The notes below the pieces were generated by a model. That model ran no database searches, was not told where the DNA came from, and saw nothing but the letters and a program-made list of their open reading frames with translations. Positions 48,401 to 61,610 of a stretch of 64,000 bases of DNA are shown in pieces. Each line of letters opens with the position of its first letter. The first letter of the stretch is position 1. Source of the stretch: Saururus chinensis (taxonomy: Eukaryota; Streptophyta; Magnoliopsida; Piperales; Saururaceae); contig CP141143.1 of NCBI GenBank assembly GCA_035235625.1, forward strand, positions 1,408,501-1,472,500, in the 5' to 3' direction. The position numbers and the translations under genes were made by a program.

Positions 48401-51400
48401 ACAGTGGTAGAGGTAGGATAATAATCAATAACTAGCATTGTACCGAACCTGTTTCATCTTCAATTCTTTTTTTGTGAGGCCAAAAGCGCCTGAGAGAATC
48501 ATTATTAACTTTCATTGTCACTGCAACCAAAACCCCCCAAAAAATCATAAGACACGGGTATAAAATAGTGACAATCATCTTTCATGAAAAAGATGGAATA
48601 TGTACTCACATATTTGTGGGGAGTTAACATCATCCTGAGCACGAGGGGCATTTATCTCCCTTTCCATGTGATCAAGGATTTGAAGACGGCCTTGTAATGC
48701 AGGGTACAATGATTCACAAATAATGTCAAGAGGAATCCCAGCAGGTTTTATATCCAGCTGGATAGCAGTAATTCCTTTCCTTGTGCCTGCAATTTTGAAG
48801 TCCATGTCTCCTAAATGATCTTCCAGGCCCTGCAAAGCTTCTGTTTTGCATCAATTTTGAATTTCCAGTTACATAATAGAAGGTAATGTAAACAACACGG
48901 TTGAAACTAAGTTGAATAGCCACAGCTCCCGGACATCTAGATGGGCTTAGAACGATGAAATAAATATTTGGGCTTAAACATACCAACAAAATACAGTTAT
49001 GAGAAATAACTGCAGATTACAAGGATAAATCAAGATTTATGCTCCAATAAGGGTTGGTCAAGGCCAAACAAGAAAGCAAAACATCATTTAAAAAAATCAG
49101 AACCCTAAACAGAACTTGGCCTTCAGATCCATGTTTCTTGAGAGTAAATTGAATCAAGTTGAGCACAATATTGTGCCTATGTCATCCTCTGTTGGTACAT
49201 GTACAGTAATTCTGTACATCTGTCATACTCTTAAGGAGAAACTTGAAGCAGTAACTCTATGCGTGGATAAGCCACTGCCATGGTTGTCATTGAGACTGCT
49301 AGCTGCCAGTACCCATATAATTATCCATAACCACTATTGAGTCATATCCATATGGTTGCCCATTGCCATATGAGACAGAAGTGTCAAAATATGTTAGCAA
49401 CTCAATAACCATTTTCATAGCAACAAGATAAACGTTTACACTCTAGGATTTGGGAATTTTCTAATTCTCTAATGGAAGACATGTTAAAATTTAAGGAGCT
49501 TGACCCTTTAACCTTATTAGTTAAATAACTTCAAAAATAGGATAAATTTAGAGTTGAGACTAATATAGTTAAAAACTAGAAAGAAAAAGCTTCAAAACGC
49601 CACAAAAATGCGCAAATTGGAGTTTATATGAGTGAGATATGGCCGATTGAAGTTGTACTATATGCATTGGACCCGACCCGAATTAGACCTAGAATTGGGC
49701 CTTTTACTTGTAGCCTTGAGACCATTTAAGTTGAGTTATGAGAATAGTATTTTTGGAGCCCATTTAGGTGACCCAAAGGTGTTACAAGAATAGTGATTTT
49801 TGGTTCCTTAGTCTATATCAAGGTGAGTTAATTTTAATTTTTCTCCTTAATCCTTGAGTTTTGATAGAGGATTAAAGGTCCTTTATGCTCTTGGTTGATT
49901 GATTCTCAACATGTTGAGTCCTACAGAGGTCAACATGAAGCTAAACCTCATTGATTGTGTTCTTCTGGATAACCCCACTCGTTACCAGGAGGTTGTTGGT
50001 CTATCTCTCTGTTACCTGGCCTGATATATAGCATGATGTTCATGTTGTTAGTCAGTTTGCTAAAGCACCTAGTACTCCTCATTGGGTAGGAGTTATAGGA
50101 TTTTATGGTAAGTGCAAGGTACCCTCCTCAGTAACTTTTTTATGGTATGTGCAAGGTACCCTACTCAGTAGCTTGCTTCTTTCTTCTACTTTCTATCTCC
50201 GTTTACGTGCTTACTCGGATGCAGACTGGCTGGTGATGTCGTGGATTGGAAGTCCACTACTAGACTGATGGGGGAATCTCTTCTTGTCTGGAAGAGTAAA
50301 AAGCATAATTGTGCGGCTTGTTCCACTACAAAGGTAGAGTATAGGGCTATGGCTACCAATGTAATAGAGATTGTCTAACTTCGGTAGCTTCTAGTATACA
50401 TGGAGGTTCCACTTATTAGTCCTCCTCTTTTGCACTGTGACAGTAAAGAGGGCTATTTAATTTGCTCACAACCCTCTTTTTCATGAGCGCATGAAGCATA
50501 TAGGTATTACTACCACTTTGTGCGCCATCATCATTGTGTTGGGACATTGTTCAGCTCTTCAAATTGCTTACTTCTTTACGAAGTCTCACACAGTTGCACA
50601 CTTCTAATTTTTGTTGAGCAAACTCTCGATGGGGACCCCATCGAGAGTTTGCTCAACAAAAATTAGAAGTGTGCAACTGTGTGAGACTTCGTAAAGAAGT
50701 AAGCAATTTGAAGGCCCATCGAGAGTTTGAGAGGGGGTTTAATAGTATATTTGCTCTCTGATGTATGTCTGTTTTAGTAGTATTCTATGTATTAAGAGTT
50801 AGTTGTCCTTCATATTTATTCTTATTTTGTAATTGGTCATCCCTTCACAAAGGTGAGAGTATTTAGGTCTTTTGCAATACAGCCTGATTAATAGGGCTTT
50901 TTTTCCCCTTCTTTGGTATTGTAATGACAAGCATTCTAGGGCTTCTTCTTCTCTCCAAGAACCTTAGTTTTTCACTTATCTATCAGTAACAACTTCATTG
51001 CAAGAGAACTATAATGGCACCATTGAGGAGATAATATGAGTGGCTAATTGCTTTGAAAAAGCCAGTGAAGGTAGTGCAGGACACAGTCATGAAGGCTCAT
51101 TGCAGCTTTCAAAGTACATTACTCTGACCCTAACAGTAAGAAAATGTATACAATGATGGCAATGACTCAAAGACCTGCAATCATAAGGCGTATAATTGAG
51201 ACTTGTTAAAAGTGATATATTTAAGTAGATGCAGCACACTGATTCATTGAATAAAGCATTTCAAAATTGACATCCACATCTGCTGCTATGTTCTAACTCA
51301 ACCAGTGCAAAATGTAGTCATGCATATTGAAAGGTATAAAAGGAATTCATCACCATTTTTAAAGAAAAGGGATTCAATAACTCAAATCATTCGAAGTACA

Positions 51401-54400
51401 AGTCCACCAATCCACCATTCTTAAGAAAGCTCGTGTCAATGTTTCCCTAGATGTCAAAAAAGCTGTATTTTCTTACCAGTATGTCAGTCAATAAGCGATA
51501 ATCTTTAATCATCCCCGTAGCTGGATCCACCTCACTAACGAGTCCTACTGAAACACCTGCAACATGTTCCCTTAATGGAATACCAGCATCCATCAAAGCC
51601 ATACTCCCTGCATGAATAATACTGACTTGAATTATTTTAATTTTCCTCCTAAAGACTAATATCTAGACCAGAATAACTTTTGGCCAGCCAACTATCACAT
51701 ATACCTAACTTTTTATCTCCTGATAACATGCACTTGATTTCTACACCAATCAGACTCCCGAAGATACAAGTTAAGTAGAAAGGGAAATTACAGAAAAAGA
51801 TACCACGCTTATCTGCAGTTCTAGCATCCAATTCTAAGATTGATCTAATATTCATTTTTTGATCTTTATCACACCAAATTAATTATACACTTTTAAATTT
51901 CCCACTTGCCCCCACTGCATGCCAATGTATGTGAGTTCAGCTTGCGCATTCATACTAGCTAAGCAACAAGTACCCTGCAGTCTTAATGTAGTCTTCCCGT
52001 GGTCATGAACATAATAAAGAAACATTCTACCAATTTATAATAGAAAATCATATTTATTTTTTAATTATTTATCCTATATGGCGCATAAGTGGGAAGGGGG
52101 CCCCTAATACTTCATTCAAAGGAAGAGTAACCTGTTCCTTCCCACCATATATAAATGCGTGTGTAGGGCCGTAGGCTGCTCATGTAGCAAACCGTGTGGC
52201 TCCCGTTCATTAAGGGGATGCAGGCAAATTTAACGAAGCCTGTATGCCCCTCTGCATGTGCGCCCTCGGATCACCATCCCATGTCAAATCTTGATCCTTT
52301 GTTCTTTCCAGAATTTGTACTACGTTATGATGCATTTAAGATTAAACCCTAGGATCATACCAATCAAATTACTTTTTTAAAATTTGCATGGTAACAAGAA
52401 CATTAGTAAAAACGTCAACATAAATCAAAAGACGATTCCCAGTATATTATCTAATCTAAAAACATCTTTGATTAGAAAATCTTCTGCAGGATATATATAG
52501 ATAGATAAACTACAGTAAGTTCCTCTTCCATCGCCATCAGTGCATTTGTACAACTAAATGTAATCATTATGGTGTCAGAAATGACCTTTTTGTTCTATAT
52601 ACTTTTCAAGGCATTCATTTGCTCATTGAAAAAATTGACAAAAAGAAACAAACAGTTACCTCCACAAACAGTAGCCATTGATGTCGAACCATCAGAAGCC
52701 ATGACTTCCGAATTGAGACGTACTGTGTATGGAAAATCACCTTCTGGAGGTAACACAGCAAGTAAAGCTTTCTCAGCAAGCGTGCCTGCAATACAAAACC
52801 AACAGAAGAGAAAGAATATTATGTCCCATAGTAGGGGTTGCGTCCACCTGTGGGTCTGCATGGGTAGTTAATTAGGGTTTGCTTATATAGTAGAGTAGTT
52901 TAGGTAATTAATTATGAATTAATCGTTATTAATCTTTAATTAGAGGTAATGGTCTTAGGGACTTGTTAGTAGCCCGTCAAGCCTCCTATTTACTGTAAGG
53001 GCTTATCCCTAATCAAGAATATGGAATGAAAATAACCTTATCCTAATCTTTTCTCTCCCCATCATCCTCTGCCCTCCCCTTTCCTCCTCCTACCGGCCGG
53101 CACTCCACATGCCTGTAGGAGGACCCTAAGCCTTCCTTTGTCCAACCTTCTAAGTTCTACCACCTTATTGCTGAGATAACAGCTGTGCCCTACCATCAAT
53201 GCACAACAGAGAGTGGGAGAGAAAGAGAGTGTGCCACGCAAGGGTGCTCAAAGAACTATTTCAGTAAGGAAAATGATATTTTCACATCAAAACTACACAT
53301 GAAAAACTCACACAAATTTTGATTGGTTTAGATAAGTGAGCCCATGTAGACTTTGTGTAGGGCCTACTTGTGAAGTTCAATCAAAGCTCTTGTGTGAGTT
53401 TTTGTCGGTGTTTTTGTTGTGGGAATATCACTATCCTTTCAGTAACCTCTCTAGCCGCCAATAAACAATTTATGCATTCATATATAAGATAAACAAACAA
53501 AACCACACAGTTGCACCAAAACACAAGCTGCTTTGAACATCGCAACTCTACCAAATTGTACTTCAAACATTGTGGCAATATTTAGACATTATTCGATCAT
53601 GAAAGAGAAAATGAAAGGCACTTTCCAACATATGTGGCAATATTTAGATGTTATTTTTTTTGTAACAATATCTAGATGTTATTTGATAATATAAGAGAAA
53701 ATCATATAACACAACAAAAGTCCACCCACAGACTGCCTAATTGACACCACTTTTGCTGCCATTATAATTTAGTGCATTCATTTAACATAAACACATGGAA
53801 CCACACAGTTGTACCAAACAGAAGCCGCTTGGAATATCGCAACTCTTTCAAATTGTACTTCCAGCATTGTGGCAATATTTAGAAGTTATTCAACCATAAA
53901 AGAGAAAATAAAAGTTAATTGTCTAACATTGTGGCAATATTTAGATGTTACTCAATCATAAATGAGAGAATCATACAACGCATATATCATTGCATTAGTA
54001 GTTTTCCCTGTGCTAACATTGAGGACCATGTATTTGACCACAAGAGTCAGCATCTGGTTGACTTGTATTTGACCACAAGCCATCTGTGTGACTATATATA
54101 TAGAGTCATTTTCCCATCCCAAAATTAAGTAATGATATTGTTTACCCGTCAATTGTTTCAATCAATTTGTTCATAAACATATAACCAAACTGAGTAGGGC
54201 TTTTTGCATATTTATGTAAAATTAGTTGAATCTGTGTTAATATAATTGTTCTCTATGATGGTATAATTGCTTGATATTAACATTGGTACTTCTAAATGTT
54301 AATATATACATAGATTGTCAAAATAAATGTCAAAAATCTTCTTCAGAATCACTGATATCATTTTACATAAAACTCTTCAAGATCACTTCTCTTTGAGTGA

Positions 54401-57400
54401 CCAAGAACCGAGATTGTGAACCTTGCTTCTGATCAGACTTGACAGTTCAACCACTCACCCTCCTCCCCCCTTCAAGGCAAGGGAAAAAACACCACCAGGC
54501 GCCAATACATAACCCCCCTTACAATCTCCATTATCATTGTGGGAACCCCGTCTGCAGGAAGGAGTTATATTTATTCACATTATTCTTCTTTGCAATTTCC
54601 TCTGTCATTCCCCTTCCTCCTCCAACCTCCTCGCCACCCCCCACCCCCGGCTCTTTCTTCTCGGCCCCAACCCTCCTCCATCACCACCCTGCCAATCAGG
54701 GCAACTAACTGATACCTTAATTTGAGCCGGTCCAGCCACTAAACTAGGTGAACTTTATGACATTGCTCTTCAGACAAACAACACAAAAGGTAACCAATGG
54801 CATAGAAATAACTCTATAACAGTAACTGAACTTACCATGCCCAACTTCACGCCTATTTAAGCCAAATCGTTTACCAACTTCATTTATTGAAAACGGTGGA
54901 AAAGTATAATGAAGCATGAATCGTTTTGTGGGAGGCCCAACCAAGGAATCTAGCCTTTGAGCATCTCCAGGTGCCCCAAGTGTCACAGTGCATAAAACCT
55001 TTAGCCAGAAATAAACAACTTGCTTAGTGTTTATTTCCAAGTCTTGTTGAGCAAAAGGGCCCCTACCGCAAGTGAACAGAAGTAGTTATGCACCTGTGTA
55101 TCTCCACGTGAGAAAAGTGCTGATCCATGTAATCTTGGCAGGTAATCAGATTCACAGTATACAGGTCTTACTTCATCTAGGCGTCTCCCGTCTACTCTAA
55201 GACCATCCTTAACAATCCTTTTACGAACAACCTATACGGAAGAGAACCAAGTCATAAAAACCAAAACCAGAAAAAGACAAGGAATGATTAAATTCACACC
55301 GGCAAAAAAAAAAGTGAATCCATTTGTTTGGTGGACTCTGTAGTAAACCTCATATGCTGATACTCATGGAAACTCTCAAACTTCTTTTGAAACTAAATTA
55401 AATTTCTCGGGAATATTGCAAAAAATATATTAAAGATTTCCATAACCCTAATTGGGCCTCACCTATTCCATAGAATCTAGAACACGGCAATCAAAATTCA
55501 TTTACCATGTCATAAATTTGCATGTTGCCATCTTTCTATGATAAGGTCGAGCTTTGATTATTTAAGGATTTTAAGTGATTAGAGCAGCATAGTCTGTCAC
55601 CCCAAACCCCTTAAATACCTTGCCCTTCAAATTTCTAAGTGTCATTCCCCATAATCAAAGAGAGCATATTAATGCTGAGGGGTAGAATTAGTTAATACTT
55701 CCTAGACTTCCTACAATGACTAAGTGTTTCTTAAGAAACTATCCTAAATAAGTATTAGGAAAAGTCCAGATGTCTTAAGTAAAGCATAATTGTCTTAGGT
55801 GTGTACATGTGCTTGCCTACCAGAACATAATACAGTAAAGCATGCACGTTTTGTGCAACAAATTGCAGGATGTCCAAACATTCAAAGGTAGGCCAGGACA
55901 ATCAAGATCTAACATTTCCTTCCTGTGTTGCAACATAACAAAATCTATGCATTGGCATGCTTTACGACAGCAATATTAATATACCATACCTAGAAGAGCA
56001 TCCAGAGAAGCTACATAACAAAAATCTAGCAACATGAAACATCAAAATATGTTACACTTGGATTTCATAAAACGCAATCAATCAAAAAATCCAAAATAAT
56101 TTACAAAATGATACAAACAGATACAAAGTTATATACAGTTAAAGTCTGTGAGAAGTTTGGAAGAAGTTGATGCACACCAGGCTAAACTTTTAGTTTCATT
56201 TTCAAAACAGAACTTTCTGTTACAAGTTTCTTCAGTTAAGTAAACAAGATGTTATCTGCTCATCATCTTAGACATCATATACAAGCCAAATATCAAAAGA
56301 TTCAAGACTTATTCTTCTAGTGAGCCAGCATATTGTGTGTGGGCCCACAACGGCCTACAACACTTAACATATACAAGTACTTCCAATCAAAATTTTTACA
56401 ACATTGCTTACATTTTTCCTGACTGAGTCCACTGCTTTTGGCAGAACTTGTCGGCTTTCCTCATCACACTCATCTTCAAGTACCTTTCTCACTTGTTGAG
56501 TAATCTTGTCTAACGCTTCACCCCTCTCAAACTGAAAGTCAAAGATACATTTGGTCAAGATACACGTCAAGCAAGTGGTCTATCAAACACGAATGATAAA
56601 CCCTAGAAAATAATTACCTGAATTTAAAAAAAAAATGGTGCACTAAGTCAACTGTGTTTTGTGCCAATAAAACAGTCAGGTTATTTTGGTGCCAGTAATA
56701 CACTAATAGATGAAAATATAAATTTGACTTATGAGATCACAATCTATAAAGCTGAACCCAATTGCCTTGATTGAAAGGAAAGGCAAAACTGCATTGATGA
56801 GGCTGATTATGATGATACTTATCTTGATATCCCCTTGTTCAAAGACTGCATCTGGAAGGGCATCCGGTGCAAAAACTATGGAAATCTAACTAAATGAAAC
56901 TCCTTATCATCATTTTGTTATAGCAAAGCCAAATGGTATGGTAAAATGCATGGAAGTGCCAAAGGTATTTAGGCCTCAGCCCTATGATTGTGATAATCCA
57001 ACATCTCACTGACCTATTAATCTAAAATTAAAAGGCAAAACAACTACTTTTAAACAAATTATGAATATCAGTACCCAAGTATTATCTAGGACAAAGACAA
57101 CAAAAGGTTAATATCCAAGCACCTTGCCATAAGTAGGGTCTGTAAAAACATTTTCAATTTGACGTTCAGCCAAATCTCTGATTTTCTCTAAAGTACTATC
57201 AGTAATCATTGATAATTTGTATTCCTTCTTAGCTTTACCAGCTTTAGCTGCCAGTCTGATCTGAGGCTCAATGAATTTCACAGCCTAAACAATCAAGACC
57301 ATAAATTTCAGTTAGACTATATATTTTCAATCACAAAAACGTACCAGAGAATCAGCCATTGCCCACCTCAGGATGTGCTAGTCTTAACCCAGCTTCTAAA

Positions 57401-60400
57401 TCTCTTTCTGATATCTCACGCGCTTGTACATCTATCATCAAAGTCTTATCCTTAGTGCAAGCGTACACCAAATTGAGGTCACTAAGACCAAGCTGCATTA
57501 TAGCCTTTACTTAGTCTCATGTCACAAATAATAATTTGAAAAAAGGCATAAATAAGGACTCAAGGTCAGAAAAATAATTCATTCCCGGCAAAAACAAGGC
57601 TCTAGCATGTAGAAACCAGTCAGAATATAAATATCTTCTCATTAAGAACTACCATGCGAAAGAACAGAAAAAGAGGTCAGAATCCACAAAAAAGATATTT
57701 GTAGTTAAAAAAAAAGTGAGTTCGCGTTTAATTATACATGAAAACACGTTATTTATAGCAGCAAACTATATTACCAAAACAGAAAAGAAAGGCAGCATAA
57801 AAAGGGAAAGACATTCAAACGCAAAAATTCACCTAAATAGATTCCAAATCATATTGCAAAATTACATTTTACAAATCTGTAAGCATTTGCAAGAGTTTTT
57901 TTATTGCATCGAGAAGTTCAACTCAGATTGAATGCACATATACGCATGCCTTAAAAAACAGCAAAACATTCATATGCCAAAATTTTATATTTGCAACTAC
58001 AGATTTCCATAAATACTAAGTTTCCAACTCCTATCTTTGGCCCCATAATATTATAAGTTATTTACCTCATCCATAGTAGGATTAATAATAAATTGTCCAT
58101 CTATTCTCCCCATACGTATCACACCAATAGGTCCACCCCAGGGGATATCTGACAGCATAAGAGCAGCAGAAGTTGCATTAGCTGCCATTATATCTGGATC
58201 CTGCTTTCCATCGGATGAGAGAACGCTTGCCATTACCTACAAGCAACAAATTATAAAAAAAGAAGACAATATGGAAATTCAAGAGAAAGAAAACGCCTGA
58301 GGTTGCAGTAGACAAACTAGAAGGCAAACTAAGAACACCTGAACTTCATGGTAAAATCCAGCAGGAAATAGAGGACGTATGGGCCGATCAATCAGTCGAC
58401 CACATATAAGCTCACGCTCCTTCGGACCACCTTCCCTCCTCATAAACGTGGTGGGAATAACACCTTGTGCATATTGCTTTTCTTGATACTCAACCTGACA
58501 AAATACATAACAAATGAACAGCAGCCTTAACTACAACACTCAATCACAAGAAAAAACAAATACAGGCAATCAGAGAAAAGACATATTTAATTAATAAGAA
58601 CACAGAGTGATGAATATTAAGTGCACTTAGCAACGATTATAATCACTACATTTCACTCTTACAATCATACAAAAAATTGAATGTTCATAGAATGACTTGA
58701 AACTTGAAAGAGAATATGTTAATTATTAATCAGGCTAACTTTCAGAAAATAAGGCATTATTGAACAGTTGTCATAAATCATATCAATAGATAACCCAAAA
58801 ACCCTATCAGAGCTAAAAGAATTACAGTTATGATGATGATGACTATTATGGTCAGCAATTTTTGGTGGGTGCAGTCAAAGGAGTAGAACAAGATCGATTG
58901 GATGAAGTGGGAAAAGCTTACTGAGGCAAACGAGGAAAGCTGAACAGGGTCAAGAAACCTGAAGGCTTTCAACCTGGCTCTCTTTTGCAAGGTCTTTCAA
59001 GCAGAGTACTACTCTAAAGGCAACCTTCTGGAGGCTCCAAAAAAGCAAAATACTTCTTTTGAATGGAAGATTTGAGAGCAGTCTTATTTTTCATAGAGCT
59101 CTGTGTTAGAGAGTTGGCAATGGCAACACCAACAACATACAAGGTGATGTCCCCCCAAAAGGCTGAATAAGGAGGCAAGGTTAATTAATGCTGAGTCAGC
59201 TTCATGGTATAGAGAGTTGGCACAGTCAACTGTCGCCCCTCAGAAGGCAGAAATTATAACAGGGTATGCCCTTGAGTCCCAACCTGCCTGATGATGAATT
59301 GATGTGGGTAGGAAATAAAGAAGGTATCTTTTCTGTAAAGAATGCTTATTATGTGGCTAGGGAGGGAGATTTAAGAAAGGAGGGTAGAGGAGAAAGTTCA
59401 AATGATGAAGAGATGAGAAGATTTTGGAAAAGCTTAGAAGAAGTCAAATGTGTCAGCCAAGGTGAGAATATTTGTATGGAAGTTTGTCAAAATATCTTAC
59501 CAACTAAGGGTAATCTGTTAAAAAAGAAGGTCGTTCTGAGTCCAATTTGTGAATTATATGGAAGTTGAGGATGTGATTCATGCTCTGTAGAGAAGTGTCC
59601 AAATCAGGGAATGTTGGAGTTCTCAGCAGTGGACCAACAGTGTTAATTTTCAGCAAGTAAGCTCCCTCTAGGATGAGACAGTCTATATTTCTGATCATCC
59701 AGGAAGTTGCAACATAGCCAAGGTGCTAACCCCCGCCTGGGTTATTTGCAATAGTCGTAATGAAAGAAGATTAGTTGCAAAAAGAAAGCAGATAAGGTGG
59801 TCAGTGCATTTTGCTCTTGACTGTATTACAGGTTTTAGAAGGCCCAATGAAGGAGGACAATGTATTGAGGAGTAGATAGGTGGTCTCAAATGGATCCATC
59901 CAGAGAAAGATGATTTGAGAGCCAACTTTGATGGAGGTCTGTTCAATAATTGTCAAAATTCAGGCCTGAGACTGTATATCCCAAACTTCCAGGTCCATGT
60001 TCTGTATTGCTCCAGTTTCAGGTTGAATGCATTTTTTTTATGTGGAGGAGGTGGAAACGTTTGCAGCAGTTAAGGCTATTCAAGCAGCAAATGAGTTAGG
60101 AGTTCAAAAAATAATCTTTGAAAAGGACTGACAGCAAATTGAGAATCTGGATCCATTAGGTTTTTAAGTCTATCAAGCTTATTTGACATTTAACAGGTTC
60201 AAGAAAGCATCCGGCAGGAGATCAATCTAGCTGCGCACTTTCTAGCTAGACATGCACAGTTTCTGGCGGATTCCAAGGCTCCGGATGAGTATATGCCAGA
60301 TCTCTTAAAGCTGGCTATTTTTGTATGATGACGCTTCTTCTTCTCAAGTGAAATACATCAAGCAACAGCATCCCGCTCAAGAAGCAACAATGATAACCGA

Positions 60401-61367
60401 GGTGAACACTTAAATGGCCACAACCGATAAAAAAACCCTTAAATGGCCACAACCGATAAAAAAACCCTTAAATGGCCACAAAATGCTGATGTAAATCAGG
60501 TAAGAGCAGGAATGTTGCATAAATGACCAAATAGGGCAGCTTCTGAACAGTAAGCATCATATGGCAATACAATAATTACAGCTCAATGCAACTAAATACA
60601 GATCCTCGCGAGCTAGATTCCCAACTCCCGTTATGATCAGACCTCGAACCAGTATATTTCAAAGGCGTTTAAGTAATAGTGTACGTTAGCTGAATATAAA
60701 CTTTTTAAAGTTTATCATAGTTGAACAGACTTATTGGCCAGCAAACGCCAATGTAGACATGGTGCAACTCATAAACACGACCATACATGCACACTGGACA
60801 AGAACGAACGTAGTAGAATACTTTCGTTTGCTTCAATTTCGAAAACAGATTGGAATGTACATATTAAGCTAAATCCATCCACATCAGCATCGCACACAAA
60901 ATGGAAATTACCTATCAAAAAATTTCTTTTGAGACATGGCAGTTTCAAATTGCTACTTCGCCAGAAGAAAAATGGGGCAGATTGAAGAGCAGAAGCAGAC
61001 AAGAAAAAAATAAGTATCTTACAGATAGGGGGAGGAAATCGCGAACTCCGTCGCCCTTGGCGGAGGTGACAGTGGAAAGCACCTTCGTTTCCTCCATTCC
61101 CATGACAACGGCGCCGTTAGCAAAGCGAGCGAGCTTCCCCGTCTCGAACTTGATCAGACGGGAACCAATCTCGAACTCCTCCGTGAAAGCCTCGAGAACC
61201 TTGACAGGGGCAACGGGGATGTCTGATTCCAGGGAAGCAGAAGCAGACATGAAGCCGAGGCGGCCGCTGCAAATGGTGCGAAAACCGAGCTGTCGCCATG
61301 TGAGGAAGGAAGGGACGGTCGAGAGCAGAGGATTGCTTCTACGAGCGAGAGTCGAGCAAACCGCCAT
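45439..61367 (-). CDS. PNP2: PNP2: polyribonucleotide nucleotidyltransferase, mitochondrial type
   Basis: Phosphate-dependent 3'-5' exoribonuclease of mitochondrial RNA processing and decay. Sixteen exons, 5' to 3': 61367-61023, 58494-58339, 58236-58066, 57492-57367, 57284-57123, 56531-56412, 55231-55094, 54998-54836, 52785-52660, 51607-51477, 48829-48610, 48520-48449, 48307-48228, 48063-47920, 47410-46676, 45543-45439; in phase, 997 aa. The N-terminus has [13 protein letters not shown], as in Arabidopsis PNP2 rather than the plastid enzyme. Domains: RNase PH 1 (about 50-270), helical linker (270-370), RNase PH 2 (370-600) with active-site D550, D556 and K558 in [12 protein letters not shown]-like (610-670), S1 (671-720), a long Ser/Lys linker, and a second S1-like end (about 935-997). 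Oddities: the KH loop GxxG is missing (residues about 625-640 read [16 protein letters not shown]), and the intron after 47920 has a GC donor. Introns hold several transposon fossils. Confidence 0.93.
49900..51010 (+). mobile_element. Ty1/copia fossil (end of RT, RNase H, LTR piece) in a PNP2 intron
   Basis: Read on the plus strand, pieces of the end of copia reverse transcriptase (phrases like [10 protein letters not shown]) are followed by the RNase H region with [16 protein letters not shown] and KVEYRAMA, and then LTR-like sequence (about 50730-51010). It is antisense to PNP2, in the intron between exons 51477 and 48829. It is clearly broken, with several breaks, and old. A 157-bp palindrome (50557-50713) has formed inside it. 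Confidence 0.75.
50557..50713. repeat. Perfect palindrome: 78-bp arms, 1-base spacer
   Basis: The left arm 50557-50634 starts cttcaaattgcttacttc and ends aactctcgatgggg. The right arm 50636-50713 is its exact reverse complement, with only the a at 50635 between. It lies at the junction of the copia coding fossil and its LTR-like tail, within a PNP2 intron. Confidence 0.95.
53268..53436. mobile_element. Mutator-type MITE (169 bp) in a PNP2 intron
   Basis: The left end GGAAAATGATATTTTCACA and the right end (reversed) GGATAGTGATATTCCCACA are inverted repeats that continue for about 50 bases to AACTCACACA. It is flanked by the perfect 9-bp duplication tttcagtaa (53259-53267 and 53437-53445). Nine bases indicate the Mutator superfamily. 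A second, degraded copy lies at 16141-16304. Confidence 0.88.
53455..53980. repeat. Diverged tandem duplication (about 300-bp unit) in a PNP2 intron
   Basis: Two copies (about 53460-53690 and 53765-53980) share ccacacagttg(c/t)accaaa, catcgcaactct / tatcgcaactct, caaattgtacttc and gtggcaatatttaga. Within each copy the gtggcaatattta phrase is itself repeated. Confidence 0.75.
58880..60340 (+). mobile_element. LINE fragment (3' part of ORF2) in PNP2 intron 1
   Basis: Plus-strand pieces follow the order of the end of a plant LINE ORF2: [13 protein letters not shown] (after the RT domain), [12 protein letters not shown] (compare WRVGNG), [20 protein letters not shown] with [26 protein letters not shown] (zf-RVT region, about 59470-59530), then an RNase H domain beginning [14 protein letters not shown] (about 59910) and ending near HAQFLADS (about 60260). 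Frame changes and stops separate the pieces, so it is dead. It lies antisense to PNP2 in its first intron (58495-61022). Confidence 0.75.
60409..60480. repeat. 29-bp tandem repeat, 2.5 copies
   Basis: Units begin cttaaatggccacaaccg; the copies are at 60409-60437, 60438-60466 and a partial one from 60467. They lie just after the LINE fragment in PNP2 intron 1. Confidence 0.9.
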
Positions 61368-61610
61368 TAGCGATGCGGTGGAGAGCCGGAGGCGAAAACG
61401 GCCTGGAGGTTTTAGGGTTTAAGAGGGGTTTTAGCGCAAGCGGCAGTAGTAGTTGCACATGTGACAGACCAGTGAGCGGCTTCTCCGGCATGCTGGCTTC
61501 CGCACGAAAGGGAGGCCACCTTTTGTTTTCCGGTCGGTTTATGTGCAGGGGTGAGCACGGGCCGGGTAGGCCCCGTCGTATTGGGGCCCGGCCCGGTCCG
61601 TCAAGCCTAG

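Noticed and set aside
60901-61422. 173-codon plus-strand open frame.
   Set aside because: Antisense shadow of PNP2 exon 1.
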